A stretch of DNA of 64,000 nucleotides from Brachypterus glaber (taxonomy: Eukaryota > Arthropoda > Insecta > Coleoptera > Kateretidae), in the NCBI GenBank assembly GCA_958510825.1, contig OY294044.1, forward strand, positions 40,274,791 to 40,338,790, written 5' to 3'. Position 1 is the stretch's first letter. Every line of letters begins with the position of its first letter. Under the pieces are notes generated by a model, which had not been told where the DNA came from, made no database searches, and saw nothing but the letters and a program-made list of their open reading frames with translations. The translations under genes were made by a program, and so were the position numbers. Of the stretch, positions 22,060 through 33,129 are shown in pieces.

Positions 22060-24136
22060 TGTACCGTAATTAATACGTTCACTGCCAACGGCTAGTTTTG
22101 ACAGCGGAGCAATGGGTATGGGCAAGGGAAAAATAGAAAGAATTGATTAATGTTGTTAGGGGCGCCAGTTACTTTAGCTTTTACTCCTTTAGGTAAGTAA
22201 CAACCTAGTGCGAATACTTAAGCTTTTCAGTTTGAGAAAATATAACTTTTAAATAAAATAAAATAATTCATTTGAGAAATTTATTATAAATAAACTTAAT
22301 GAAAGCACATCAAGTAATGTATTAATATATAAAAAATATGTATAATTATATTAAGATATAATGAAAGAAATCTTAATAAAAATTACTAAATTCAGAAATC
22401 ATTCGACTTAAATGTATAAAGAAAGTATGTAAACAGCAATCATTTCTTGCAGTGTATAAAAGTCATGCTTAAATTAGAAATCATTTAATCGAAAGTATGA
22501 TATTTAATAATTAATCAATGAGATTAAATGTTTAAAAAAAAATAAGTACCTAAGAATGAAAAAAAGGCCAGAAGGGCATATAGTATTAAACAATACTATA
22601 TCAGATCTGATAAAGTTTATAGTTATAAGAATATTGAAATAAAAGAATTTAAAATATGAAATATTGCTTTCAAAAGTTTTCAGAAAGAGTACTTAGCTGG
22701 TTTCTGCAAAATCCAAGAGGTATGAATTCCATCGTCTAAATCTGTGCAAGTCTCCCCTATGTTGATGAATTCATTTCTCAAATGAAAGAAGAAAAAAATA
22801 AGCTGTGTCATCTACTTTGGAAAAATCATCTTCCAGGATAAAATGTACTATTGAAAATGTTGTCCGGGATAAAATATACTTTTGAAAATTATGTCCAATA
22901 TAAAATTATCTGCTAGACGGTTAAATAGAATTTATCTATGCCGAAAATTACAGAACCATGTTCCAACAGAACATCACTCCATGCGGAGAACTCGTATATC
23001 AAATATACCAAAATAAACTTCAACTTAAATTATTTTTAAGCTAACAGTATAGGAATGATTAATGTAATTCCATATTAATGGTATAGGAATGGTTAATGTA
23101 ATTCCATATTAATGGTATAGGAATGGTGCTGAAACAATAATTATATCTCAGAAATATTCTAAGAAACAGAAAAACGTAACTTACGTGTCGTGCTAAGTCT
23201 TCGATGTCCATCGAAACGTTATAAATGCGTAATTGTAGAAAATAACAGTTACAATATCTTCAGCATTGTTTAAATATTCATTTTCACTAACTTTAGATAA
23301 AAATGCATGAAGGATTACTTCGATGATTGCAGAAAATAAACACTCGTCAATACGACACCACCATCTTGTATTAGAGTTGCTTCAAGAAGAACAAAAATCG
23401 ACCTTATAGCACCTACGAACCCTTCAGGTAAATAAAATCATATTTCAGAACCATTAGCGACATCTCTGCAAATCATTATCAACTACGGTTTTACCGTGTA
23501 GAATTCCTAATAAAGGTGGAGGAAACGACACCAAAAATAATAACAAAAAGAAGATTTCCTAATAAATCCTTATTAGTGATATCTAACCTCAAAATATTAC
23601 TCTAAGAAACAAATATAAACAATACTTATTGTTTATCAGCAAAACTAATAAAAATACGAACAGAATACTAAGTGCCCTGTGAACTAAGTATAAACAAAAT
23701 ACTGAATCTAAGTGAGCAGTTCCAGCAAACTATTTTCAACAAATTGTAGATTATCCTGAAGGAATAAGCATACGAAACTTTCCAGGAGAGACAAGCTACA
23801 GATGAAAGCCAGTGAAATCCAACCCTCAATAGACTCTGAAACATATAAAAACCAGGTAAGTCCATAGACAAATGCATTATAGAGAAGTCATATGATTCTT
23901 TATTATTAAAAATCATATTCTAATTATGTTTTCTTTATGTTATTTTCAGGTAGAACTATGGAATAGAGATTTGTATGGTTAGAATTCAGTTCCTGCTACA
24001 AAATAGTCCCAGATACAATATAGTTCTGTACGTACGTAACTATTTATATACAAAATAAACATAAATTATAACGTAAGTAAACGAATAGTTTAATTAACCC
24101 TTGCTATATTACAAAGTGACGATTTATATCGTTACA
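22060..24136 (-). repeat. 3' LTR of copy B (2,077 bp)
   Basis: The borders TGTACCG..CGTTACA on the + strand are the inverse of LTR A. Compared with the 5' LTR it lacks about 26 bp after 22426. The small frame at 23668-23916 is the counterpart of 1221-1409 and is not supported as a gene. Confidence 0.95.
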
Positions 24137-24667
24137 CATGCCCCCTCCAAAAATAATAAAAATATTTAATATACAAAAAATATTTTTATACCAAACTCTA
24201 TAACTATTTAACTTAAATAGCTAAAATATATACTATATTTTATTTAATAAATCAATAAAAAATACAATATTTTATGTAAATTATTTGAAATACTACTTGA
24301 TAATTAACAATAGCTAAGCTTGATAACTACGTGTATCATCCGCCTACTCTTATGTAGAACATAATTTTGGGACATTATCGGTGTGTCATAAACGGGTAAG
24401 TGTCATAATCAGGTAATTGTCATAATCGGGTAATTGTCATAAATAATTTTGTTTTTCTTTTTAGCTAAGTCTTATCAAGATAAAAAAAAATAGAAATAAG
24501 ACTTGACTGTGTACACCAGTATCCTCTTCTACAAAAAATATATATATAAATATTTTTTTTTACTATTTACAAAAGTTTTGGGTACTCTTTAAAATATTTT
24601 CAATACATTGATATTTTTTAAATATCATTCCGAATGATACTAAGAATATATTCTTATTTAATAAAAT
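24137..24667 (-). other. Non-coding 3' region and polypurine tract of copy B
   Basis: On the - strand GGAGGGGG (24141-24148) lies 4 bases before the 3' LTR, the expected plus-strand primer site. The rest is AT-rich and contains GTCATAATC(A/G)GGTAATT repeated about three times (24386-24442). No open frame fits an env gene. Confidence 0.8.
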
Positions 24668-26002
24668 TTAGCCAACTGAAATGTCACTATTCAATCCAAA
24701 ATATTTTTTTAGATCTTTAACATGCCAGTCGCCTCTATGACCATCTGCATTTTCCAAAATATACACTAACTTTGACTTTTTCGCAACAACTTTGCAAAGT
24801 ATGTACTTTGGAGCAAGTTTTGCAGCAAAACTTTTACCAGCATCTGAGAGTACTTTGTTTCGTCTCCAAACTTTTTCACCTATCTCAAAATTTACTTCAC
24901 GCTTGCGCAAATCGTAAGTACGCTTATTACGTTCATAAGCTTCATGTAAATATTTCTTTACATCAACAAAAATCTCTTTAAGATTTCCCAAGTCTTGGCT
25001 ATACGAGTCTCTGTCACAAGGTTCTAATTTAACACCATCAGTTGATGTCATTTTGCCATAATAAGTTCCTGTTATAGGTACATTCCTCCCAAAATTAAGA
25101 AATGCCGGCGTATACCCCGTAACTTCATTTACAGACGTTCGTAAAGCTAGACCTATTTTTGCTAAATTTTTACACCATTCTTTTTGATTATCTTTTATAT
25201 ATGACCATATAGCATTAAACCTAATTTTCTGTACATTATATTGATCTGCTAATTTTTTAAAAACTTTACCAGCAAATTGTTTTCCATTATCGACAATTAA
25301 AAATTGACAGACTCCGTAAACTAAAAAAACTTCATTCTCAATGAATTTACATATTGCATTTGCAGTAGCTTCCCTTAAAGAATGTAATAATGTATACTTT
25401 GTAAACCAGTCTGACACGACTAAAAGATAACAAAAACCTTTAGAACTTCTGGGAGATGGTCCCTGCAAATCGCATGAAATAACTTGCCACGGATAATTTA
25501 CTTCTTTTTCACGACCCATCAATCCAAAACGTGCAGAATTACTAACTTTTTGTGATTGACAAATATTACAACATCTTACATACTTTAAAATATCTTTACG
25601 CATTTTTGGCCAAAAATATGTTTCTGAAATTCTATGAAAAGTTTTAAAAAATCTCATATGAGAAGCTAATACATCGTCATGACATTCTTTTAGTACTTGT
25701 TTACGACATTTTTGAGGCACTAACAATTTCCACTCTATAATATTACTTTTTACTTTTGTCTTGGTCGGTATGAACTTATAAATATTATCATCAATAACTT
25801 TAAATTGCGGATATGAATCTGGACTTTTACCAATTTTTTCCCTCAACTGAATATAATATTTATCACTATTATAATCATTTACATTAAAATTAATTAAATT
25901 TACATCTGGAAAAATTGATTTTTCTGGTTCTATTCTATCAAAAGCTCTGGATAACCCATCAGCTACTACATTTAATTTACCTCTACGATATACAATATCC
26001 AT
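24668..26002 (-). pseudogene. Integrase with RNase H C-terminal end, copy B
   Basis: A 444-codon frame. Residues 1-20 (IVYRRGKLNVVADGLSR) are the end of the RNase H/connection region. Residues 108-148 form the integrase zinc module (H108, H115, C145, C148). The catalytic core starts near 172, with D178 in ISCD and D238 in IVDNG. After residue 263 the segment with the YHPQ-type block and the third acidic residue is missing: RFN joins AIWSYIKDNQKEW directly, an in-frame loss of roughly 20 residues. The C-terminal part has KVWRR and the GDWHVKDLKKYFG motif. The first Met is internal; translation in the parent element would have come from upstream pol. Inactive by inference. Confidence 0.88.
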
Positions 26003-26029
26003 ATCATATTGCTGTAATTTTAATGACCA

Positions 26030-27085
26030 TTAGCCTAGCACTGTAATTACTGTGAATTTAACACCTTCAATATATGGTCTAAACCTATCTATAGCAAACA
26101 AAACAGCTAAACATTCCTTTTCACCTACAGAATATTTTATTTCACTACGTGTTAAAGCTCTACTAGCATAAGCTATTACTTTTTCTTGACCATCACATTG
26201 TATAACAAATGGTAAAGAAAAATTGGGACTTGCTAAAGCTGGAGCATTTATTAAAGATTCATTCAACAATAAAAAAGCTTTTTCTGCATCAGTATTCCAA
26301 CTAATGGCTTGTTTTTTACCTTTGCCCTTTAAAAGTAAATTTAATGGACTAACAATTGTTGAAAAATTCCTAACAAATCTACGATACCACGAAGCTACAC
26401 CTAAAAATCGTTTTATCTCTGTACTATTTGTAGGTCTAGGATAGTTTATTATTGCTTCTACTTTTTGCGGATCGGTTCTCAAACCAAAATTATCAATTAC
26501 AAAACCTAAATACTTAAGTGATTTTCTAAAAAAATTACTTTTTTCAAAATTTATTGTGAGATTAGCAGATTTTAATTTTTCATGTACTATTTGTAATAAT
26601 TTAATATGTTCCTCACAAGTTTTTGATACTATTATAATGTCGTCAATATAAACAAATATATTTGGATAAAAGGAGAAAGGAAAAAGTTTATCCATTAATC
26701 TTTGCTGACTTTGTGTTCCATTTTTGAGTCCATAACACATTACATTAAATTCAAATAGCCCCCTACCAGGTACGGAAAATGCAGTTTTTTCTTTAGCAGT
26801 TTTTGAAAGTGGAATCTGCCAAAAAGCATTCTTTAAATCTATACTTGATATATATTTTGCATCGCCTAATAAACTTAAAATGGAATCTATCCTTGGTAAA
26901 GGATTTGAATCACCTTTTGTGATAGAATTTAATTTACGTCCATCAAAACAAAAACGGTATGTACCATTAGCTTTTTTTACTAATAAAACTGGGGAATTAA
27001 AATCAGAATAAGATGGTGAAACTATATCATCTTTTAACATTTTATCTAACTCTTTATGTAAAATTTCTATTAAATAAGGTGACAA
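26030..27085 (-). pseudogene. Reverse transcriptase and start of RNase H, copy B
   Basis: A 351-codon frame with standard Ty3/gypsy RT blocks: SPVLLVKKANGTYRFCFDGR, SIDLKNAFWQIPL with the first Asp near 83, and the catalytic YIDD at 146-149. The connection domain carries KCL-like FLGVASWYRRFV. RNase H begins near 290 (FVIQCD), but the stretch after that Asp is shortened (CD joins GQEKVIAYAS). A second loss after FTVIT is followed by an in-frame TAG-type stop at 26030-26032. The integrase frame continues in the same register at 26002. So the RT fold is preserved while RNase H is damaged. Confidence 0.9.
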
Positions 27086-27650
27086 AGGATATTGACGTAT
27101 TTAAAAGGTTTATTATTTCCTGTATCTATATCATGTTCTATTAAATTTGTTCTACCTATTTTTTCGCTATATAATTCTTTAAATAAACTTACAAATTTAT
27201 CTGCTATCTTTTTCTGTTCGTCTGTCAAGTCACATAAGCCTACTGAGTTATCTTTATTTATATCCTGACTATCACTGTTATTACTAATCAAATTCAAATT
27301 ATTAATTTTATTATTCCAAGATTCATCAGAAAAATCTAGAGTCATAGAAAACAATTGTAAAAAATTCACACCAAAAATAAAATTTGTTTCCAAAGAAGGA
27401 ACAACCAAGACTTGTAAAATCTTAACTTCATTATCTACTTTAATAGGTAAATAAACAACACCAGTTACCAACTGTTTAGATTTATCAGCTGTAGTAACAT
27501 GTGGTATAAGACATTTATCAATTTTTAAATTAAATTTCTCTAAAATTTTAATCGCGTGACCACCAGCCACTGAACAATTTGCACCTGTATCAATCAAAGC
27601 TGTTATATTTTTATCAAAAATATTTACTTTAATATATATCTCTAGGTAAT
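27070..27650 (-). pseudogene. Aspartic protease and pol N-terminal part, copy B
   Basis: The frame holds the retropepsin active-site motif IDTGANCSV near its start (about 27577-27600), preceded in frame by IYIKVNIFDKNIT. Then come IPHVTTADK, LQVLVVP and FIFGVNFLQLF, as in Ty3/gypsy proteases. The frame starts on a Leu codon rather than ATG, which fits synthesis as part of a polyprotein. At about 27100-27106 a single-base loss after PFK shifts the reading frame. The RT frame then continues as RQYPLSPYLIE. The overlap with RT (27070-27085) is therefore a mutation, not a natural second gene. Confidence 0.85.
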
Positions 27651-27718
27651 TTAATAAAAAAACTTTTATTAATTACAGACAAACTATAAGATTTATAAAA
27701 ATTTTTAACTTTATCCAA

Positions 27719-29302
27719 CTAATATTTCCATTCATTCAAATAAAAGCGTTTATTTGTTTCTGTTACACTTGATTTTTGTAAAGAATTGATATTATTTGTA
27801 TTATAATAAATGTTTTTACGAAAAGTAGTTTTGTTATCCTTTTTTACCTGACTGTCATTATTATTTTTAGCCTTTTTATTAAGTGAATGCAGACTAAAAT
27901 CATCCACTTTTCTATTTAGTTTTTTTGTACAGGAAGGGCAATTTTTAAAAACTACATCTTTATATCCACATTTATAACAAACCTTTGTTCTTTTAGCTAA
28001 ACATTTGCTAAAAATATGATTTGGTTGGTTACAGTTATAACAAATTATTTGTCTAATTTTATTATTACTACTATTCTGTGTATTAATAAAGCTTTGATTG
28101 GTACTTTGACTAATTTGAGAAACTTGACTACTATTACATACTGAACTTTGACGAGTAGAGGAAGATGGGGTAAGTTTTGACACTGTGATATTATGACTAC
28201 AATTACATTTACTACTAAAATTTTGATTTATATCCGAACTTAGGACATTTAATTTATTAACTGTTTTATTTTTTGCCACACTTTTACCTGCTATGCTCTT
28301 TTGTTTTAACTGATAAGCTTCATCTATTCTTTTACAACTGTTTCTTAAATCTTCTAAATCATTTATTTCTACAAGTGATAATGGGGTAAAATAATGTGGT
28401 AATATTCTTTCTCTAATCGTCTTAAGTCTAGTATATAAACTTGCAGCATGAATTAAACGTTTAAACAAGGTTTTCACAGCACCTATAAAAATTGCGATAG
28501 ATTCATCGGGATTTTGATATCTAGAACGGATATCATCCCATGTTCTATCATCTATGTTAGCTGGAAGAAAATCTTTTTTTAATGCTTGAATTATTTGAGA
28601 CCACGAATTTAAATTATCTTTAATTGAGAGAAACCATGACAATGCTGGTTCTTTGAATAAGTCATATGCGGATTTAAATAACATTTCGTCTGTAACATTT
28701 CTACTTATTTTCATATATTCAACTTTCTCAATAAAATTTAAAACATTAGACTTTCCATCAAAATTAATATTCCATTTATAAACTGGTACTGATTTTAAAT
28801 AATCATTATCTTTTTTACTAGAAACATTAGGACTAAACTGTGTACTATTATGTAATGAAATATTATTATTTACTTGAGTAAGATCTGAATTTTTACTAGA
28901 TTTTTCATAAAGATCTAAAATATCTGCTTCTATTTCTAAACAAGTTGCTTTTGTTATTTCTAAAAATTGAATACGTCTAACTTTATTTTCTTCTACTTCA
29001 GGAAAACGTTGCAGACGATTTGTTACATGTACTAAATAAGTTTTTAATTTTCTTAAATCAGCTAAACTATAATCACAATGATATTCTACAATTTCTGAAG
29101 ATATACTATCTAAAATTTTATTAATATTTTCCACTTCACTGTTAAAATTAAAAGTCGGATCTACATATTTTACTTTAGGATCTTCCCTAGCTATGGCTCT
29201 ACCTAAAACTTTAATTCTAGATGCTCTATTATTTTTTGCTGTTAAATGTCTTATACCAAGTTCATAATTTACCATTTCTGCAGTCAAAAATCTTATTTCC
29301 AT
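27719..29302 (-). CDS. gag: Gag protein of LTR copy B (527 aa, intact frame)
   Basis: A full-length frame starting MEIRFLTAEMVNYELGIRHL. Residues about 175-290 match the retrotransposon capsid domain (VYKWNINFDGKSNVLNFIE, ALSWFLSIKDNLNSW, DIRSRYQNPDESI). Near the C-terminus a nucleocapsid-like region has one complete CX2CX4HX4C zinc knuckle (residues about 421-434). A second knuckle at 442-455 has Val where His is expected, and a CPSC pair follows. In this family the protein forms the virus-like particle and packages RNA in the cytoplasm. The ATG is supported because copy C keeps the same start codon and leader. It could still be translated, but the element lacks working pol. Confidence 0.9.
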   Translation of the reverse strand: MEIRFLTAEMVNYELGIRHLTAKNNRASRIKVLGRAIAREDPKVKYVDPTFNFNSEVENINKILDSISSEIVEYHCDYSLADLRKLKTYLVHVTNRLQRFPEVEENKVRRIQFLEITKATCLEIEADILDLYEKSSKNSDLTQVNNNISLHNSTQFSPNVSSKKDNDYLKSVPVYKWNINFDGKSNVLNFIEKVEYMKISRNVTDEMLFKSAYDLFKEPALSWFLSIKDNLNSWSQIIQALKKDFLPANIDDRTWDDIRSRYQNPDESIAIFIGAVKTLFKRLIHAASLYTRLKTIRERILPHYFTPLSLVEINDLEDLRNSCKRIDEAYQLKQKSIAGKSVAKNKTVNKLNVLSSDINQNFSSKCNCSHNITVSKLTPSSSTRQSSVCNSSQVSQISQSTNQSFINTQNSSNNKIRQIICYNCNQPNHIFSKCLAKRTKVCYKCGYKDVVFKNCPSCTKKLNRKVDDFSLHSLNKKAKNNNDSQVKKDNKTTFRKNIYYNTNNINSLQKSSVTETNKRFYLNEWKY

Positions 29303-29317
29303 TTTATCTAAATCAAA

Positions 29318-29400
29318 ATTAGTGGAGAGCCCCTAGCACAAGTTTTGTAACTTATTTGGGGCTCTCCATGATTCTGTGTATCTATTCAAATAAATGAATA
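29318..29400 (-). mobile_element. Truncated SINE tail inserted in the gag leader of copy B
   Basis: TGGAGAGCCCC..GGGGCTCTCCATG hairpin (29323-29370) as in the SINE at 39620-39865, with a different loop, followed by four AAATGAAT-type repeats (29385-29415). It lies 16 bp upstream of the gag ATG. The same place in copy C (62482-62500) lacks it, giving a clear empty site. Confidence 0.75.
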
Positions 29401-29990
29401 AATGAATAAATGAATCCATTTTGAATATTTATTTTCAAAATTTAAATTTTATTTACTCAAAATATTTATTTTAATAATAAAATATTTATACTGTACCACA
29501 ATTTTTTTTTGTGTACACTGCTCAACAAAGTTTTTGCATACTTTGGAAAATTATCCAAATATGTCAAAAAAATACTAAATTATTATTTATCTCAATTGGA
29601 CAAATTAATATATAGTCTCCGAAACTACAAAATTAGCTAATATTTATTCATATCCTTCGCATAAATAAATACCCTATTATCCATTTATTTCTATTGAATA
29701 AACGATAATTTCTAGAAAAACTGAACCCACGCCAAAATTTCTCTATTTCATGTTATTCCATAAAATTCAGAAAAAACATAAAAAACACATATCTGATATA
29801 TCTTATCAGATTAACTCTAATTTGACTTAATTTTCAACAAAACATAGTTTATGCAACAGTTATATGTAGTTTTTCTCAAAATGAACATTAAGTTACACTG
29901 AAAAAAAAATAAGCTTTAGATTTTTATAAAAAATACACTGAGAAAAATGGAGTAAAATTAAAAAATAAGTGTTCTATCTATCCAAATACC
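29401..29990 (-). other. 5' leader of copy B
   Basis: AT-rich sequence between the PBS and gag without a coding frame. It is matched at 62500-63083 in copy C. It probably carries packaging signals by analogy, but nothing specific is visible. Confidence 0.6.
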
Positions 29991-30006
29991 ACGTTCTTGG
30001 GCGCCA
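29991..30006 (-). promoter_or_regulatory. Primer-binding site, copy B
   Basis: TGGCGCCCAAGAACGT on the - strand, 7 bases inside the 5' LTR. The first 10 bases equal the start of the lysine-tRNA type PBS known from other Ty3/gypsy elements. Present identically at 63084-63099 in copy C. Confidence 0.8.
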
Positions 30007-30013
30007 ATATTAG

Positions 30014-32073
30014 TGTACCGTAATTAATACGTTCACTGCCAACGGCTAGTTTTGACAGCGGAGCAATGGGTATGGACAAGGGAAAAATAGAAAGAATTGA
30101 TTAATGTTGTTAGGGGCGCCAGTTACTTTAGCTTTTACTCCTTTAGGTAAGTAACAACCTAGTGCGAATACTTAAGCTTTTCAGTTTGAGAAAATACAAC
30201 TTTTAAATAAAATAAAATAATTCATTTGAGAAATTTATTATAAATAAACTTAATGAAAGCACATCAAGTAATGTATTAATATATAAAAAAATATGTGTAA
30301 TTATATTAAGATATAATGAAAGAAATCTTAATAAAAATTACTAAATTCAGAAATCATTCGACTTAAATGTATAAAGAAAACATGAAGTTCAGCAAGCACT
30401 AAGAAATGTATGTAAACAGCAATCATTTCTTGCAGTGTATAAAAGTCATGCTTAAATTAGAAATCATTTAATCGAAAGTATGATATTTAATAATTAATCA
30501 ATGAGATTAAATGTTTAAAAAAAAATAAGTACCTAAGAATGAACAAAAAGCCAGAAGGGCATATAGTATTAAACAATACTATATCAGATATGATAAAGTT
30601 TACAGTTATAAGAATATTGAAATAAAAGAATTTAAAATATGAAATATTGCTTTCAAAAGTTTTCAGAAAGAGTACTTAGCTGGTTTCTGCAAAATCCATG
30701 AGGTATGAATTCCATCGTCTCCATCTGTGCAAGTCTCCCCTATGTTGATGAATTCATTTCTCAAATGAAAGAAGAAAAAAATAAGCTGTCCATCTACTTT
30801 GGAAAAATCATCTTCCAGGATAAAATGTACTATTGAAAATGTTGTCCGGGATAAAATATACTTTTGAAAATTATGTCCAATATAATATTGTCTGCTAGAC
30901 GGTTAAATAGAATTTATCTATGCCGAAAATTACAGAACCATGTTCCAACAGAACATCACTCCATGCGGAGAACTCGTATATCAAATATACCAAAATAAAC
31001 TTCAACTTAAATTATGTTTAAGCTAACAGTATAGGAATGATTAATGTAATTCATTATTAATGGTATAGGAATGGTTAATGTAATTCCATATTAATGGTAT
31101 AGGAATGGTGCTGAAACAATAATTATATCTCAGAAATATTCTAAGAAACAGAAAAACGTAACTTACGTGTCGTGCTAAGTCTTCGATGTCCATCGAAACG
31201 TTATAAATGAGTAATTGTAGAAAATAACAGTTACAATATCTTCAGCATTGTTTAAATATTCATTTTCACTAACTTTAGATAAAAATACATGAGGGATTAC
31301 TTCGATGATTGCAGAAAATAAACACTCGTCAATACGACACCACCATCTTGCATTAGAGTTGCTTCAAGAAGAACGAAAATCGACCTTATAGCACCTACGA
31401 ACCCTTCAGGTAAATAAAATCATATTTCAGAACCATTAGCGACATCTATGCAAATCATTATCAACTACGGTTTTACCGTGTAGAATTCCTAATAAAGGTG
31501 GCGGAAACGACACCAAAAATAATAACAAAAAGAAGATTTCCTAATAAATCCTTATTAGTGATATCTAACCTCAAAATATTACTCTAAGAAACAAATATAA
31601 ATAATACTTATTGTTTATCAGCAAAACTAATAAAAATACGAACAGAATACTAAGTGCCCTGTAAACTAAGTATAAACAAAATACTGAATCTAAGTGAGCA
31701 GTTCCAGCAAACTATTTTCAACAAATTGTATATTATCCTGAAGGAATAAGCATACGAAACTTTCTAGGAGAGACAAGCTAGTGAAATCCAACCCTCAATA
31801 GACTCTAAAACATATAAAAACCAGGTAAGTCTATAGACAAATGCATTTGAGAGAAATAAGTCATATGATTCTTTATTATTAAAAATCATTTTCTAATTAT
31901 GTTTTCTTTATGTTATTTTCAGGTAGTTCCTGCTACAAAATAGTCCCAGATACAATATAGTTCTGTACATACGTAACTATTTATATACAAAATAAACATA
32001 GATTATAACGTAAGTAAACGAATAGTTTAATTAACCCTTGCTATATTACAAAGTGACGATTTATATCGTTACA
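30014..32073 (-). repeat. 5' LTR of copy B (2,060 bp)
   Basis: Same borders as the 3' LTR. It lacks about 13 bp near 31782 and about 40 bp after 31923 that the 3' LTR has. The LTR is followed by the ATAC target duplication at 32074-32077. Confidence 0.95.
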
Positions 32074-32183
32074 ATACACCATAAGAAGTAATTTAGGAAA
32101 ATAGAAAAAAGATCGTTTGGATTGATCGTTGTTTTTACGTTTTTTTATAATTTATTATAATATGTACATATTCGAACTAATTT

Positions 32184-32712
32184 GTAGAGATTGGGGTTGC
32201 TCGGCGAACTGCAAGAACTGTTGATAATGAAGAAGCTGTCATTCAGGCTTTTGAAGAAGAACCTGAAACAAGCCTTAGTATCGTGGCTAGAAATCTTGAT
32301 ATATCTAAGACCTCTGTTTAACGAATTCTAAAAGATGAAAAAAGGCATCCCTTTTATTACACTCGCGTACAATGCTTGACACCGGAGGACTATCCTTTAC
32401 GAGTCGAATTTTGCACATGGCTGTTGCAGAAACATCAAGAAAATAAAAACTTCATAAAAAGCATTCTTTTTATGGATGAGTCTGTGTTTTATAGAGATGT
32501 TTTTTTTAATTAAAGGAATTCTTATGTTTGGGGACAGGAAAATCCCCATGCCTTCAGGCAAGGAAATCCCCAACGAAGGTTTTCCTTGAATATTTGGGCC
32601 GGAATATTGGGAGATGCTATAGTAAGTTATTTTGAGAAATAAACCACCATAAAATGCTTTGAATATTTGTTTTTAGGTTGGACCTCATGAGATTCCTGGG
32701 ATGGTATGTTCA
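32184..32712 (+). pseudogene. Tc1/mariner-like transposase, broken, with a candidate 55-bp intron
   Basis: The frame reads RRTARTVDNEEAVIQAFEEE, then a helix-turn-helix of the type LSIVARNLDISKTSV, RILKDEKRHPFYYTRVQ, and the first catalytic Asp in ILFMDESVFYRD. Next come ENPHAFRQGNPQRRFSLNIW and AGILGDAIVGPHEIPG. This order is typical of Tc1/mariner DDE transposases. In-frame TAA codons at about 32319 and 32513 interrupt it. Between GDAI and VGPH lies 32622-32676, with GTAAGT at the left and TTTTTAG at the right; removing it restores the frame. The C-terminal third, with the last catalytic residue, is not found. Non-functional. Confidence 0.85.
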
Positions 32713-33129
32713 TTACTTTAAAATAAATAAATAAAATTCAGTTATTGTATTTTTATTTTATTAATTTGTATTAAGAATTTATAGTCAGTCAATCAATTAA
32801 AAGATATGAGTTTCTAATAGAAAAAACACGGGCACTATATTCAGCGCGCTGAAATATAATAACCTAAAAAGATTCTAAAGTTGAAACTCTCAAATTAACA
32901 ACGTTTAACAAACAATGCACGCGTCAACAATTAAAATGGAACCATAGTAACTAATAAGTAAGGAAAAACTAATTTGTAGGTAATTTAACATCAGCAACAG
33001 GATTGGTCAGATTAAATAGCTTCCTTTTTAATTAGTATTGAAGATGGATTTTTTTAAATTTTTTTTTCATATTTTTCAGAGTGTTTTTAATATACCCTCA
33101 AATTTCTGTACGCGAGTTCTGGAACAGGC

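Larger units (their letters stand above)
22060..32073 (-). mobile_element. Ty3/gypsy-type LTR retrotransposon copy B, full length but defective
   Basis: In - orientation the order is 5' LTR (30014-32073), PBS, gag, protease, RT, RNase H, integrase, polypurine tract, 3' LTR (22060-24136). The 4-bp target duplication ATAC (22056-22059 and 32074-32077) proves one insertion event. gag-pro-pol order with integrase last is diagnostic of Ty3/gypsy. No env frame exists between pol and the 3' LTR. My hand count gives about 34 substitutions between the two LTRs over about 2.03 kb (near 1.7%), plus several indels, so it is not a very recent insertion. Pol damage makes it unable to move by itself. Confidence 0.95.

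Noticed and set aside
27070..27085. Overlap of the protease and RT frames as programmed frameshifting
   Set aside because: The conserved pol sequence resumes in the other register after a single-base loss and there is no slippery site or pseudoknot that I can see; a mutation explains it.
22060..32073. Endogenous retrovirus with env
   Set aside because: The region between pol and the 3' LTR (24137-24667) has no env-like frame, nor does the counterpart in copies A and C.
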